A stretch of 55,003 bases of DNA from Streptomyces olindensis (GTDB lineage: Bacteria; Actinomycetota; Actinomycetes; Streptomycetales; Streptomycetaceae): NCBI GenBank assembly GCA_000696115.1, contig JJOH01000035.1, forward strand, positions 1 to 55,003, given 5' to 3'. The position numbers and the translations under genes were made by a program. Below, in pieces: positions 1 through 8,407 of the stretch. The notes beneath the pieces were generated by a model. It saw only the letters and a program-made list of their open reading frames with translations, was not told the DNA's origin and ran no database searches. Numbering within the stretch: the stretch's first letter is position 1; the number at the start of each line of letters is the position of its first letter.

Positions 1-1230
1 GGGTGGAGGGGCCCGTCGGCCGCGGCGGCCGGGGAGGCGGGAGGCTGCCTCCGGACCGGCACTGCCGGGCGTGGCGGGACCGCTCGCCGTCTGGCGCACC
101 GCCGGACCGGCACCGCCCGGCGCGGCGGAACCCTTCGCCGTCTCCCGCACCGACGCCCTGCGGGTCGACCGAGGGGCGCTCGCCGCCGGCGGCAGTTCCT
201 CCGGGTCGATCCGGGTCAGCAGGTGGCTGTCGATCAGCAGCACCGCCCGCACCCCGCCGTACGGGGACGGGGAGGACAGGTCCACGCTCAGGTCGAACTG
301 CCGGGTCAGCTGTCCGATGGCGGCGAGTCCCATGCGCGGCGGGTCGCCCAGCTCGGTCAGCAGGATCGGTTCGCTGCCGCTCACCAGCCGCTGGGCGCGG
401 GCCCGTTCGTCCTGCGTCATGCCCAGCCCGGCGTCGTCGACGGTGACGCAGACACCGCGGTGGACGGCCTCCAGGTTGACCACGACCTCGGTGTCGGGCG
501 CGGAGTGCCGCAGCGCGTTGTCGAGCAGCTCGGCGACGATGATGGCGACCGGCTCCACGGCGTGGGACACCAGGGCGGTGCCCGCCTCCAGGTGGTTGCC
601 GACCTTGACGCGCTGGTAGCCCGCGAGCCGGGCCTGACCGCCCGTCACCGCGTCCACCAGGTGGGACTCCTCGCGGGCCAGCCCGACCCAGGCCCCGCAC
701 ACCACCGCGGCGATCTGCGCGCGGCGCAGCGACTGCTCGTTCTCGTGGTCCAGTTCGAACAGGGTCTGCGCCAGCTCGGGGTCGTCGTAGCGCTGCTGGA
801 GTCCGCGCAGGGCGTCCTGCAACCGGTACAGCGCCGCCTGGATCTCCCGGGTGGCCCCGCGCATCCCGGCCTGCGCCGCCGCGTCGATCCGGGTGCGCTG
901 CGCGGCGAGTTCGGCGTGCAGTCCCTTCAGCACCTGCTCCAGCGCCGCCCCCAGGGGCGAGCGGGCCAGCTGTGGGTTCAGCGGGCCGGGCACGGCGACG
1001 TGCGGATGCGCGGCCTGCCGGGCCGCGGCGGGCAGGCGCCGCGCCGCCAGATGCTCCACCTCGGCGGTGAACGCCCGTGAGGTGCCGTCGAGTTGCGCCC
1101 GCAGCGCGGCGGTCTTGGCGCGCTGCGCGGTCAGCTGCCGCCGGGAGCGCAGCAGCCCGCCGCCGAGGGCGAACGCGGACAGCGTGCCGACGGCGAGACC
1201 GCCGACGACCAGGTCCGGCAATGCGATCAT
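1..1230 (-). CDS. Conservon-type (CvnA-like) sensor ATPase, C-terminus cut by window edge
   Basis: The protein reads from an ATG at 1230 toward base 1 and leaves the window without a stop, giving at least 410 residues. It starts with one membrane segment (about residues 7-27), then an alpha-helical linker rich in Arg and Ala. A GHKL-type ATPase domain follows, with an N-box ELLDNALRHS (about 234-243) and a G1-type motif DDAGLGM. After about residue 340 the sequence becomes Pro/Ala/Ser-rich and disordered. This organisation matches the short CvnA-like histidine-kinase-like proteins that open Streptomyces conservons, normally followed by roadblock, DUF742 and GTPase genes. Those would lie beyond base 1 and cannot be seen. 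A canonical phosphoacceptor H-box is not obvious; LDHE near residue 160 is the best candidate. Signal sensing at the membrane is inferred. Confidence 0.85.
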   Translation of the reverse strand, partial: MIALPDLVVGGLAVGTLSAFALGGGLLRSRRQLTAQRAKTAALRAQLDGTSRAFTAEVEHLAARRLPAAARQAAHPHVAVPGPLNPQLARSPLGAALEQVLKGLHAELAAQRTRIDAAAQAGMRGATREIQAALYRLQDALRGLQQRYDDPELAQTLFELDHENEQSLRRAQIAAVVCGAWVGLAREESHLVDAVTGGQARLAGYQRVKVGNHLEAGTALVSHAVEPVAIIVAELLDNALRHSAPDTEVVVNLEAVHRGVCVTVDDAGLGMTQDERARAQRLVSGSEPILLTELGDPPRMGLAAIGQLTRQFDLSVDLSSPSPYGGVRAVLLIDSHLLTRIDPEELPPAASAPRSTRRASVRETAKGSAAPGGAGPAVRQTASGPATPGSAGPEAASRLPGRRGRRAPPP

Positions 1231-1500
1231 CGAGTCGATTCCAGGGGAGTCGGGCAGGGCTGGGTCCTAGGCGCTCTGGCGAGTCGCCCGCAGCACAGTA
1301 CACACCGTCATCGACCGGTCTCGCACGGTGGAGCGCCACTTCGTTTCGAAAGCGCTCGGTGTCTGTTCGCATCTGTGGCAACTGTCGGGATTGCCGTGCG
1401 GGGGTGGGGAGTTGGCGATGCGTACGGGTTCTGCCCGCCGGTCCGGGCGGCTGTGATCGGCACGTCACCGAACGTGAGCATGACGGGTTGTGTGCCCGTG
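1231..1500. other. Divergent intergenic region without a gene
   Basis: Together with the palindrome and ribosome site downstream, this is a 329-base gap between the leftward sensor ATPase (1230) and the rightward small gene (1560). Both genes need a promoter here. I see no reading frame with convincing codon bias and no RNA gene. A LacI-like half site (GAAAGCGCTC near 1349) is not palindromic enough to call. Confidence 0.5.
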
Positions 1501-1524
1501 CGACGGACGGGTACCCGTCCGTCG
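1501..1524. promoter_or_regulatory. Perfect 24-bp palindrome upstream of the 78-residue protein gene
   Basis: Bases 1501-1512 (CGACGGACGGGT) are followed directly by their exact reverse complement (1513-1524), centred on GTAC. It lies 35 bases before the ATG at 1560 and 23 bases before the Shine-Dalgarno. It could be a repressor operator or, if transcribed, a 5' leader hairpin. The sequence alone does not decide which. Confidence 0.6.
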
Positions 1525-1559
1525 CCTGAAGAGGTCCGCTCCGCAAGAAGGAGGTCCGA

Positions 1560-1796
1560 ATGACCAGCGAGACGGAGACCGGCGGCGTGACCGGTACGCA
1601 GGACAAGGACTACAACCTGATCTGGTACGTCGAGGCGTGCCTGAGCAACGCCCTGCGTCTGGAGAGCTACATCCAGGACGCGGAGCGCGCCAAGGACACC
1701 GAGGTCGCGGACCTGTTCCGCAAGGCCCAGGCGGACAGCCGCAAGGGTGCCGAACTGGGCAAGGGGCTCCTGCGTGCCCGGTTGAACGGCGGCTGA
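1560..1796 (+). CDS. Small conserved acidic/helical protein, function unknown
   Basis: This is a 78-residue protein with a very strong ribosome site (AAGGAGG at 1548-1554) before the ATG. After a Ser/Thr/Gly-rich N-terminus the rest looks like two amphipathic helices (about 19-44 and 46-75) with many charged residues (ESYIQDAERAKDTEV, LFRKAQADSRKGAELGK). There is no signal peptide or membrane segment, so it is probably cytoplasmic. I recognise it as the type of small helical protein common in Streptomyces but cannot name a family. It is monocistronic: a palindrome stands upstream and a strong hairpin starts 15 bases after the stop. The helical-bundle reading is inferred. Confidence 0.75.
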   Translation: MTSETETGGVTGTQDKDYNLIWYVEACLSNALRLESYIQDAERAKDTEVADLFRKAQADSRKGAELGKGLLRARLNGG

Positions 1797-1810
1797 GCAC
1801 GACCGGCCCG

Positions 1811-1851
1811 CACGGCCCGGGTCCCGCCGCGAGGGCGGGGTCCGGGCCGTG
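1811..1851. terminator. Strong hairpin terminator
   Basis: Two 18-base arms (1811-1828 and 1834-1851) pair fully, with two G-U wobbles, around a 5-base loop (gcgag). It sits between the stop of the 78-residue protein gene (1796) and the end of the convergent secreted-protein gene (1867), so it can serve both directions. As usual in this GC range, no T-tract follows. Confidence 0.8.
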
Positions 1852-1866
1852 TCCGGCGAGGGCGGT

Positions 1867-2316
1867 TCAGCCGGCGTACACCCTGCCTTCCTTCACGACG
1901 TAGTGCGCCGGCTCGGAGCAGCCGAGGGACGGCGTGAGCAGCAGGCTCACCGTCAGCGGCGCGGGCTCGCTGCTCGCGGTGGAGAACTCGCAGACGGCGC
2001 CCTTGCCGGTGAGCGGGTACCAGAACCAGCCGTCCACGCCGCCCACGGTCACGCGGTCCGACTCCTTCCAGTCGCCGCCGGACTGCGTGTAGACCTGCAG
2101 GCGCACGGAGGCGGCGTACTCGTCCTCCGTCGAACGCAGCGCGGTGAGAGTGATCCTGTAGTCGGATCCGAGCGTGGACGAGGCGATCTGCCGCGTCTGG
2201 GGCTCGGCGGTGCCCGCGCTCGAGGCCCCGGCGCCGGCGGCGGCCAGAGCGGCTGCCATGGCGACGGTGAGGGCCGCGATCGTGACGCGGCGGGTGTGCT
2301 TGCGGATCAGGCTCAT
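1867..2316 (-). CDS. Secreted protein of unknown function
   Basis: The 149-residue product starts MSLIRKHTRRVTIAALTV. A basic N-region precedes a hydrophobic core to about residue 30 and a likely signal-peptidase site near GAGASSAGT. The mature part is about 115 residues, predicted mostly beta (YRITLTALRSTEDEYAASVR, VYTQSGGDWKESDRV, GGVDGWFWYPL), with two cysteines (CEF and GCS) that could form a disulfide. No family is recognised. It is probably an exported small beta-sandwich protein. It reads away from the P-loop kinase gene, with 83 bases between them, and may share a transcript with it. Confidence 0.75.
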   Translation of the reverse strand: MSLIRKHTRRVTIAALTVAMAAALAAAGAGASSAGTAEPQTRQIASSTLGSDYRITLTALRSTEDEYAASVRLQVYTQSGGDWKESDRVTVGGVDGWFWYPLTGKGAVCEFSTASSEPAPLTVSLLLTPSLGCSEPAHYVVKEGRVYAG

Positions 2317-2399
2317 GTGTTCCCCCGTTGGAACGAGTCGAAGGGGCGGTCACCCCACGGTGGGAAAGACACCTCGCGCCCGACGGGGGTTGCACGGGA

Positions 2400-3104
2400 T
2401 CAGAGCCCGAAGACGTCGGCGACCCGCTCGGCGAGGCGGTCCTCGGTCAGCGTCCCGTCCACGGTTAGGGCGGGCAGCCGCAGGCGGGCGGTCTCCGCGC
2501 GCAGGTCCCTCGTGAACAACTCGTCCCGCAGGGCCAGATTGCGCCGCGCCCGTGCGGGATCGCCGGTCCGCTCCAGGAAGGAGCCTCCCGCCGCGGCCCG
2601 GTCGCGGAACACGGCCTCGCGGAACGCCGGCGTGGGGAGCAGCCACACGGCGTGCCCGGGAGTCGCCAGCAGCGGTCGCACGAGGCGCGGCAGCAACCGG
2701 AAGCCCTCGACGACGACGCACCGGTCCCGCGGCATGCGCAGCAGGTCCTCCACGATCAGCCCGAAGGCCTCGCCCCGGAACCAGTGGAACGTCTCGAGCA
2801 TGGTCTCGGGAGGCCGGTTCACCCACCGCTCGTCCATGTCCATGGCCAGGAACGCGTGCAGCAGGGGCGCTTCCCGGGCGGTGGCGCGGCGGGTGTGATC
2901 CCCCATCACCTCGTCGGTGGCGTACAGGCGCCAGCCGTGCCGGGAGGCGAGCCGCCGGGCGATCGTGGACTTGCCCGCGCCGCTCCCGCCGCCGATCCAG
3001 TAGACGTGCCGCAACCGCGCGGAAACCCGGTCCTGCCCGCCCGACAGCATGCCGTTCCCCTCCCTGTCCCCGCCCCGGTCGTCGTCCGTGGCGGCTGCCG
3101 CCAT
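2400..3104 (-). CDS. P-loop kinase-like NTPase (adenylate-kinase/AAA_18 type)
   Basis: A Walker A motif GGGSGAGKST follows a short beta strand (HVYWIG), and YATDEVMGDHTRR supplies the acidic residue usual in small-molecule or nucleoside kinases. A hydrophobic strand CVVVEGFRLLP, a lid-like region rich in Arg, and a helical C-terminus follow. The size (216-234 residues) fits cytoplasmic small-molecule phosphotransferases, but the substrate is unknown. Two starts are possible. The ATG at 3104 has GGAGGG about 11 bases upstream. The ATG at 3050 has AGGGAGGGG about 6 bases upstream, and the 18 residues in between are low complexity, so 3050 may be the true start. It is divergent from the catalase gene, with a shared promoter region at 3105-3262. 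Confidence 0.8.
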   Translation of the reverse strand: MAAAATDDDRGGDREGNGMLSGGQDRVSARLRHVYWIGGGSGAGKSTIARRLASRHGWRLYATDEVMGDHTRRATAREAPLLHAFLAMDMDERWVNRPPETMLETFHWFRGEAFGLIVEDLLRMPRDRCVVVEGFRLLPRLVRPLLATPGHAVWLLPTPAFREAVFRDRAAAGGSFLERTGDPARARRNLALRDELFTRDLRAETARLRLPALTVDGTLTEDRLAERVADVFGL

Positions 3105-3262
3105 GCCGACAGCTCACCCTCCGGAGGGGTCCGGGGTCCATGGGACGTGACTGACCCCGGCCCTCCGGGTACCCGGGCCGTCCCGCCACGACCGGCCGGG
3201 CGGCTGCTCGCGGCGCGCCGCCCCGGTCGGCCGCCGGCCCCGAGCCGAAGGAGCCCACGCTC

Positions 3263-4921
3263 ATGACGGACGTATCCGGCACCGGTCCCGCGCCGGGCGA
3301 CGACCGCAAGGTCCTCACCAACCGCCAGGGCCATCCGGTCTACGACAACCAGAACCAGCGCACCGTCGGCGCCCGCGGCCCCGCCACGCTGGAGAACTAC
3401 CAGTTCCTGGAGAAGATCAGCCACTTCGACCGGGAACGCATCCCCGAGCGCGTCGTGCACGCCCGCGGTGTCACCGCCTACGGCCACTTCGAGGCCTACG
3501 GCGCCTGGGGCGACGAGCCGATCAGCCGCTACACCCGGGCCAAACTCTTCCAGGAGCGCGGCAAACGCACCGACGTGGCCGTCCGCTTCTCCACCGTGAT
3601 CGGCGGCCGCGACTCCTCCGAGGCCGCCCGCGACCCGCGTGGTTTCGCCGTCAAGTTCTACACCGAGGACGGCAACTGGGACCTCGTCGGCAACAACCTC
3701 GGCGTCTTCTTCATCCGCGACGCCATCAAGTTCCCGGACGTCATCCACGCCCTCAAGCCGGACCCGGTGACCTTCGAGCAGCAGCCGAACCGCATCTTCG
3801 ACTTCATGTCGCAGACGCCCGAGGCGATGCACATGCTGGTCAACCTGTTCAGCCCGCGCGGCATCCCCGCCGACTACCGCCACATGCAGGGCTTCGGCGT
3901 CAACACCTACAAGTGGGTCAACGCCGACGGCGACACCAAGCTCGTCAAGTACCACTGGATGCCCAAGCAGGGCGTGCGCAGCATGACCGAGGAGGACGCG
4001 GCCAACGTCCAGGCCGACACCCTCGGCCACGCCACGAAGGACCTGTACGAGGCGGTCGCCCGCGGTGACCACCCGGAGTGGGAGCTGCTCGTCCAGATGA
4101 TGGACGACCACGACCACCCGGAGCTCGACTTCGACCCGCTGGACGACACCAAGACCTGGCCCGAGCAGGACTTCCCGCCGAAGCCGGTGGGCCGCATGGT
4201 GCTCGACCGGATGCCGGAGAACTTCTTCGCCGAGAACGAGCAGATCTCCTTCGGCACCGGCGTCCTCGTCGACGGCCTGGACTTCTCCGACGACAAGATG
4301 CTCGTCGGCCGGACCTTCTCCTACAGCGACACCCAGCGCTACCGGGTCGGCCCGAACTACCTCCAGCTGCCCGTCAACCAGGCCAAGAACGCCGATGTGC
4401 GCACCAACCAGCGCGACGGCCAGATGGCCTACCACGTGGACGGCGGGGGAGAGAACCCGCAGGTCAACTACGAGCCGTCGATCACCGGCGGCCTGCGCGA
4501 GGCCGCGTACCCGACCCACGACGAGCAGGGCCCCGAGATCACCGGCCGGCTCACCCGCAAGCGCATCCCCCGCACCAACGACTACCTCCAGGCCGGTCAG
4601 CGCTACCTGCTGATGGAGGACTGGGAACGCGACGACCTGGTGAGGAACTTCATCGGTCAACTGTCCCGGTGCGACCGGGCCGTCCAGGAGCGCATGGTGT
4701 GGCACTTCCTGCTGGTCGAGAACGACCTCGGCCTGCGGGTCGGCGAGGGGCTCGGCATCGGTCCGGAGGACGTGGCCGGTCTGGAGCCGCTGGCGAGCCA
4801 GGACCTGACGGACGAAGACCGGGAACGCCTGTCCAGGCTGGGCAAGAACCAGCCGCGGGACGTCGAGGGGCTGACCATGACCCACTGCGTGCCCGACGAG
4901 CGGCACGTCGTCACGCGCTGA
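3263..4921 (+). CDS. Monofunctional heme catalase
   Basis: The enzyme dismutates hydrogen peroxide to water and oxygen in the cytoplasm. The 552-residue sequence carries the complete clade signature: catalytic His66 (PERVVHARGVTAYGHFE), active-site Asn at 144-145 (LVGNNLGVFFIRDAIKFPD), and proximal Arg350/Tyr354 of the heme ligand motif RTFSYSDTQRYRVGPNY. Length is slightly above the usual 480-500 of small-subunit catalases because of an acidic C-terminal extension; there is no large-subunit flavodoxin-like domain. The ATG has AAGGAG seven bases upstream. The gene faces a P-loop kinase across a 158-base divergent promoter region and converges on the fructosamine-kinase-like gene with four bases between stops. 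No regulator gene lies beside it. Confidence 0.97.
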   Translation: MTDVSGTGPAPGDDRKVLTNRQGHPVYDNQNQRTVGARGPATLENYQFLEKISHFDRERIPERVVHARGVTAYGHFEAYGAWGDEPISRYTRAKLFQERGKRTDVAVRFSTVIGGRDSSEAARDPRGFAVKFYTEDGNWDLVGNNLGVFFIRDAIKFPDVIHALKPDPVTFEQQPNRIFDFMSQTPEAMHMLVNLFSPRGIPADYRHMQGFGVNTYKWVNADGDTKLVKYHWMPKQGVRSMTEEDAANVQADTLGHATKDLYEAVARGDHPEWELLVQMMDDHDHPELDFDPLDDTKTWPEQDFPPKPVGRMVLDRMPENFFAENEQISFGTGVLVDGLDFSDDKMLVGRTFSYSDTQRYRVGPNYLQLPVNQAKNADVRTNQRDGQMAYHVDGGGENPQVNYEPSITGGLREAAYPTHDEQGPEITGRLTRKRIPRTNDYLQAGQRYLLMEDWERDDLVRNFIGQLSRCDRAVQERMVWHFLLVENDLGLRVGEGLGIGPEDVAGLEPLASQDLTDEDRERLSRLGKNQPRDVEGLTMTHCVPDERHVVTR

Positions 4922-4925
4922 CCGG

Positions 4926-5780
4926 TCACCCCGCCAGGGCCGAACGGGCCACCGCGAGGGCCTGTTCGGCGTAGCCCCGGCCGAACAGCACGGCGTGCAC
5001 CAGCAGCGGGAACAGCTGGTGCACGCCGACGCGGTCCCGCCAGCCGTCGGCGAGCGGCGCCTCCTCCTGGTAGCCGGCCAGCACCGCCTCCAGGTGCGGA
5101 CAGCCGAACAGGTGCAGCATCGCCAGGTCGGTCTCGCGGTGCCCGCCGTGCGCGGCCGGGTCGATCAGCCAGACGTGCCCGTCGGCCGCCCACAGCACAT
5201 TGCCGCTCCACAGGTCGCCGTGCAGCCGCGCCGGCGGCTCCGCGGGCCCCGCGAGCCCGGGCAGTTGCTCGCACAGACGCTCGACCACGGTCGCCTCGCC
5301 GGGGCGCACGGTGCCCCGGTCGACGGCGCGCCGCAGATACGGCAGCACCCGCTGCTCGGCGTACCAGCGCGGCCAGTCGCCGCCGGGCTCGTTGCGCATC
5401 GGGGCGAGCCCGATGTACGCGTCCCGCGGCCCGTCCGGCGGCGGCGCGCCGAACGCGGGCGCCCCGGCGGCGTGCAGGGCGGCCAGGTCCCGTCCGAAGC
5501 GGACCGCCGCCTCCCGGCTCGGCCGGCCGTCCGGCACCCGGTCGATGACCAGCCAGCCCTCGTCGTGCCCGTGCACGGCCGGCAGCCGTACCGACCCGGC
5601 CCCGGCCAGCCACCGCAGCCCGGCCGCCTCGGCCCGTGTCGCCCGGGGCTCGCCGGACCGTTTGACGACCACGACACGGCCGTCGTCGAGGGTGACCTCG
5701 GCGAGGCTCCCGGACAGGGGCCGTTCCGCCCTGACGGCCCGCCCGGTGAGCCGGGCCGCGGCATCCCTGGGGGCGGTCAT
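4926..5780 (-). CDS. Fructosamine kinase family protein
   Basis: A 284-residue APH-fold kinase of the fructosamine-3-kinase/ketosamine-3-kinase family. Visible features are a glycine-rich PLSGSLAEV loop, the ATP-binding Lys40 (VVVVKRSG), the catalytic loop HGDLWSGN with Asp189, and the magnesium loop LIDPAAHGGHRETDLAM with Asp207. Members phosphorylate sugar-derived Amadori adducts, which triggers deglycation; bacterial substrates are mostly low-molecular-weight glycated amines. It is cytoplasmic. The length is normal (about 280-300). The stop lies four bases from that of the catalase in convergent orientation. A role in repairing glycation damage is inferred from family only. Confidence 0.9.
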   Translation of the reverse strand: MTAPRDAAARLTGRAVRAERPLSGSLAEVTLDDGRVVVVKRSGEPRATRAEAAGLRWLAGAGSVRLPAVHGHDEGWLVIDRVPDGRPSREAAVRFGRDLAALHAAGAPAFGAPPPDGPRDAYIGLAPMRNEPGGDWPRWYAEQRVLPYLRRAVDRGTVRPGEATVVERLCEQLPGLAGPAEPPARLHGDLWSGNVLWAADGHVWLIDPAAHGGHRETDLAMLHLFGCPHLEAVLAGYQEEAPLADGWRDRVGVHQLFPLLVHAVLFGRGYAEQALAVARSALAG

Positions 5781-5908
5781 CCGTACTCCTCCCGGGCAGC
5801 GAGCTTGATCGGCACCCAGCGTACGACCGCGCCCGGCCGGTCACGCGGGACGGTGAAATCCCGCCGCCCGCCGACAGAACCGGCCGCCGCCGGGGGAGCA
5901 GTCGGGTC

Positions 5909-6232
5909 ATGACGAGTTCACCGTTCCAGCGCACCATCGCCCTGCCCGCCCCCGTGTGCGAACAGGCCGCGCAGCACCTGGAGCAGGCCGCGCACCGGGC
6001 CATCGACGGCGCCGCGATCCCGCTGAAGGCGTTCCGCGCCGCCGCCGACAGCGACTTCACCCTCCCCCTGTCGGTGGTCGAACAGGCCGCCGCCTGCCTG
6101 CTGGTCCTCGCCACCGAGACCGCCCAGACCGTACGCCCGTCCGCGCTGCGCGCCACCATCAGCGTCGCACTGCGGCTGCGGGACGCCGTCGAGCTGGCCC
6201 ATCAGCCCGCCCTCAGCAGCAGGTTCTGGTGA
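5909..6232 (+). CDS. Small helical protein of unknown function
   Basis: The 107-residue product is Ala/Leu-rich and predicted all-helical. Segments such as PVCEQAAQHLEQAAHRAID and PLSVVEQAAACLLVLATET could pack as a small bundle; the second is hydrophobic but broken by polar residues, so I do not call it a membrane span. GGGGGAG stands about ten bases before the ATG. The gene lies alone between the leftward fructosamine-kinase-like gene and the leftward gene ending at 6258. No known family is recognised. Confidence 0.65.
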   Translation: MTSSPFQRTIALPAPVCEQAAQHLEQAAHRAIDGAAIPLKAFRAAADSDFTLPLSVVEQAAACLLVLATETAQTVRPSALRATISVALRLRDAVELAHQPALSSRFW

Positions 6233-6257
6233 GCCCGGACCGACCTGTCAGGCCCGG

Positions 6258-6791
6258 TCAGGTCTCGCGGAAGGCGACCCCGACCTGCCTGCGGCGCAGC
6301 TCCTCCAGCGTGGCCTGCTGCCGCCCGGCCCGAGCGATGAGCTCGTCGAGCTGCCGCGCGTCGAGCCGTTCGTCCGTGGCGGCCAGATCACGGAGCGTCT
6401 GCCAGAGCGCCGCCTTGCCCTCCACCCCCAGCCGCAGCGCCTCCAGCTCCCACAGCGTGCTCAGCGGGGACCGCCGCACCAGGCTCCCGTTGCTCTTCAG
6501 CCGCCCCACCTGCTCGACCGCCCGGCCCGCGTAGACCTTGTAGCGCCGCACCGGGACGTCGAGCCGCCGCATCACGCCGAGCAGGCTCGCCCGGTCCTCG
6601 GCGATCTGGTCGGCGACCGGGGCCAGCGCGTCGGCCAGCGGCGTACCCCGGCACGAACGCAGCAGATAGCGGGCCCGCGCGGTACCGGCGGTGGCACCGG
6701 CGAGATGGTCGTTGAGGTAGATGCCCAGCAGGGACATGTCGGTGGCCGGGGCATGCCGGCCACCCGGCGCATCCGCTCGCTGTTCCGTCAT
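6258..6791 (-). CDS. Helical conserved protein, function unknown
   Basis: The 177-residue start at 6791 is chosen because AGGAG lies seven bases upstream and the ATG overlaps the stop of the preceding gene (ATGA at 6788-6791), which suggests translational coupling. The sequence is highly charged and helical: LLGIYLNDHLAGATAGTARA, RYLLRSCRGTPLADALAPVA, and a C-terminal ARQLDELIARAGRQQATLEE. This looks like a ferritin-like or four-helix bundle, and streptomycete proteins of this pattern are common near stress genes, but I see no clear metal-ligand pattern. No signal peptide or membrane segment is present. A longer upstream frame exists but is the antisense-like shadow of the neighbouring gene. 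Confidence 0.8.
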   Translation of the reverse strand: MTEQRADAPGGRHAPATDMSLLGIYLNDHLAGATAGTARARYLLRSCRGTPLADALAPVADQIAEDRASLLGVMRRLDVPVRRYKVYAGRAVEQVGRLKSNGSLVRRSPLSTLWELEALRLGVEGKAALWQTLRDLAATDERLDARQLDELIARAGRQQATLEELRRRQVGVAFRET

Positions 6792-7579
6792 GACGCTGCT
6801 CCTGTCGTACTCCGGCCCTGCTCCACGGCCACCCTCGTGGTGACGCGCACGACACAGGGGCTGCGGGGGGTCGAGCCGGACCCGAACCGCACGGGAGGCT
6901 CGACCGGGGCGAGGGCCCCGAGGCTCTCGCCCGCGTGGCGGACGGTGGCCGAGACGACCGGGTGCAGGTCCCGGGCGCCGTACCACTGGTGCCGGCCGGC
7001 CCGGGCGCTGCCGTGGGTGCGCGCGCCCAGCAGCAGCCGGGCGGGCCGGTCCCACAGCGCGATCCAGCCCGGGCGGGTGGCGAGCCGGCCCGGCACCGCC
7101 CGCAGCGCGAGGCCCGTGAGGTTCCTCCGGCCGGTGCTGAAGCGCAGGTCGATCGGCGGGGCGGAGACCGTCCAGTGCCGGCCGTTGACCCGCACCCGGA
7201 CCGGTACCACGCGGACCTCGTCGAAGACGTACGTGCCGGCGACGAAGTCCGCCGTCTCCCGCGAGGGCGCCAGCAGCAGCCGCCACCCGTCGGCCCCTTC
7301 GACCATCACGTCGCTGAACGGCCCGAACGGCGACCTCACCCAGTGCCCGAGAACCACGCGGGCACCGGAGGCCGTGCCGACGCCCGCGATCCAGCCGTCG
7401 AAACGTGGCGAACGCCCCGGCGAGGGGGTCCGACCAGCGGGTTCGGGTCCGTGGGAGAGCACGCGGGCCGGGTGCCCGGCCCTTCCGGTACGAAACGGGA
7501 CCGGCGTCGCGGCGCGCACGGCCCGGCGCGGTGTGGCCGAGACCACGTCACGGACGAGGTCCCGATCACGTCCGGGCAC
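6788..7579 (-). CDS. Conserved hypothetical beta-rich protein
   Basis: This gene is cotranscribed with the helical protein downstream by a 4-base ATGA overlap. Its conserved-looking core begins near FDGWIAGVGTASGARVVLG and continues through SDVMVEGADGWRLLLAPS, FDEVRVVPVRVRVNGRHW and VSAPPIDLRFSTGRR. Alternating hydrophobic residues imply a beta-sandwich or barrel. There are no membrane spans and no recognised catalytic motif. The start is uncertain: the GTG at 7579 has no clear ribosome site, and the first 55 residues are low-complexity Arg/Pro-rich, so a later GTG is likely. The gene is divergent from the gene near 7639. No function is assigned. Confidence 0.65.
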   Translation of the reverse strand: MPGRDRDLVRDVVSATPRRAVRAATPVPFRTGRAGHPARVLSHGPEPAGRTPSPGRSPRFDGWIAGVGTASGARVVLGHWVRSPFGPFSDVMVEGADGWRLLLAPSRETADFVAGTYVFDEVRVVPVRVRVNGRHWTVSAPPIDLRFSTGRRNLTGLALRAVPGRLATRPGWIALWDRPARLLLGARTHGSARAGRHQWYGARDLHPVVSATVRHAGESLGALAPVEPPVRFGSGSTPRSPCVVRVTTRVAVEQGRSTTGAAS

Positions 7580-7638
7580 CGGAAGCGGCGGTTACCGTCT
7601 ACGACCAGAATCCCGCTCCCCCTTCGGACGGCCCGGCA

Positions 7639-8166
7639 GTGCAAGCAGATCTCTCCCCGGTCATCGCGGCGACCGCCCAGTGGCTGACCCGCGCCTTCCC
7701 CGCCTCCGGCGGCGCGCTCGCCTCCGCCCTGTGCGAGGTGCAGGCCCGGCAGGCCGTGACGGTCGCGGCGTGGCTCAGGTACCCGACGGCGATGGACGCG
7801 GCCCTGCTCGGCATGGCGGGCCCCGGCGGCTCCGCGCGGCTCGACTGGGTCACCGGCGCCGACGCGGGCCTGGGCGACGACGTGGACGTGCACGCCTGGC
7901 GCACCTGGGTGGACGAGGTCGTGGCGAGCTGGGCGGCCAGTCTGCTCACCGACCCGGAACTCGCCACCCTGGCGGTGGCCGCGCTCGCCGGGAACAGCCA
8001 CGGCACCGGCGGGCCCGCCGAGTTCCGCCGCCTGGTCGCACCCGACGACAGCGACCGGAGCGCCGCCGCCCTGCTGCGCCACCCGGACCTGCTCGCCCCC
8101 GTGGCCGCACTGCACCACGACCAGCTCCTCGACCGCCTGAACCCGGGCCGCACGCTGATCGCCTGA
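7639..8166 (+). CDS. Hypothetical protein with stop codon inside a 26-bp repeat
   Basis: The frame encodes an Ala/Leu-rich, mainly helical protein of about 175 residues from a GTG at 7639. Longer GTG/ATG starts back to 7405 exist, but they run through the upstream part of the divergent gene and have poor codon pattern, and no strong ribosome site marks any of them. Motif-like stretches are SPVIAATAQWLTRAFPASGG and HDQLLDRLNPGRTLIA. There is no signal peptide or membrane span, and no family is recognised. The C-terminus is odd: an 18-base sequence encoding RLNPGR is repeated 26 bases later, and the out-of-phase second copy supplies the TGA. Confidence 0.6.
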   Translation: MQADLSPVIAATAQWLTRAFPASGGALASALCEVQARQAVTVAAWLRYPTAMDAALLGMAGPGGSARLDWVTGADAGLGDDVDVHAWRTWVDEVVASWAASLLTDPELATLAVAALAGNSHGTGGPAEFRRLVAPDDSDRSAAALLRHPDLLAPVAALHHDQLLDRLNPGRTLIA

Positions 8167-8177
8167 ACCCGGGCCGC
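8134..8177. repeat. 26-bp-period direct repeat creating a stop codon
   Basis: The 18-base string CGCCTGAACCCGGGCCGC occurs at 8134-8151 and again at 8160-8177. In the first copy the gene reads CTG AAC. In the second the frame has moved, so that the TGA at 8164-8166 becomes the terminator. Confidence 0.85.
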
Positions 8178-8407
8178 CGCCGACTCGCCGGCCGCCTCCG
8201 CTCCCTGACCTCTCGCTCCCCGTTGTGACCTGCGCGAACGGGAGGACACCGACAGCCCCTCACCCTCCGTCACTCACCGGTTTGCCGTACGCGACCGTGC
8301 CCCGCCCGCACGGTCGGCGGACGCTGAGCGTGGGCTCGACGGCCTCCGGCCACGCTCTGACGGCCGTCGCGCCGGGCAGTGACGCCGCTGACGGAGGAGA
8401 GACCGCC

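Noticed and set aside
1343..1358. A LacI-like half site (GAAAGCGCTC) near 1349
   Set aside because: The second half does not match, so it is not a credible operator.
2906..4906. A 666-codon open frame opposite the catalase gene
   Set aside because: It is antisense to a catalase with complete active site. Its residue composition (His/Val/Leu/Gly-rich) is what this codon bias gives on the opposite strand, and there is no ribosome site or known domain.
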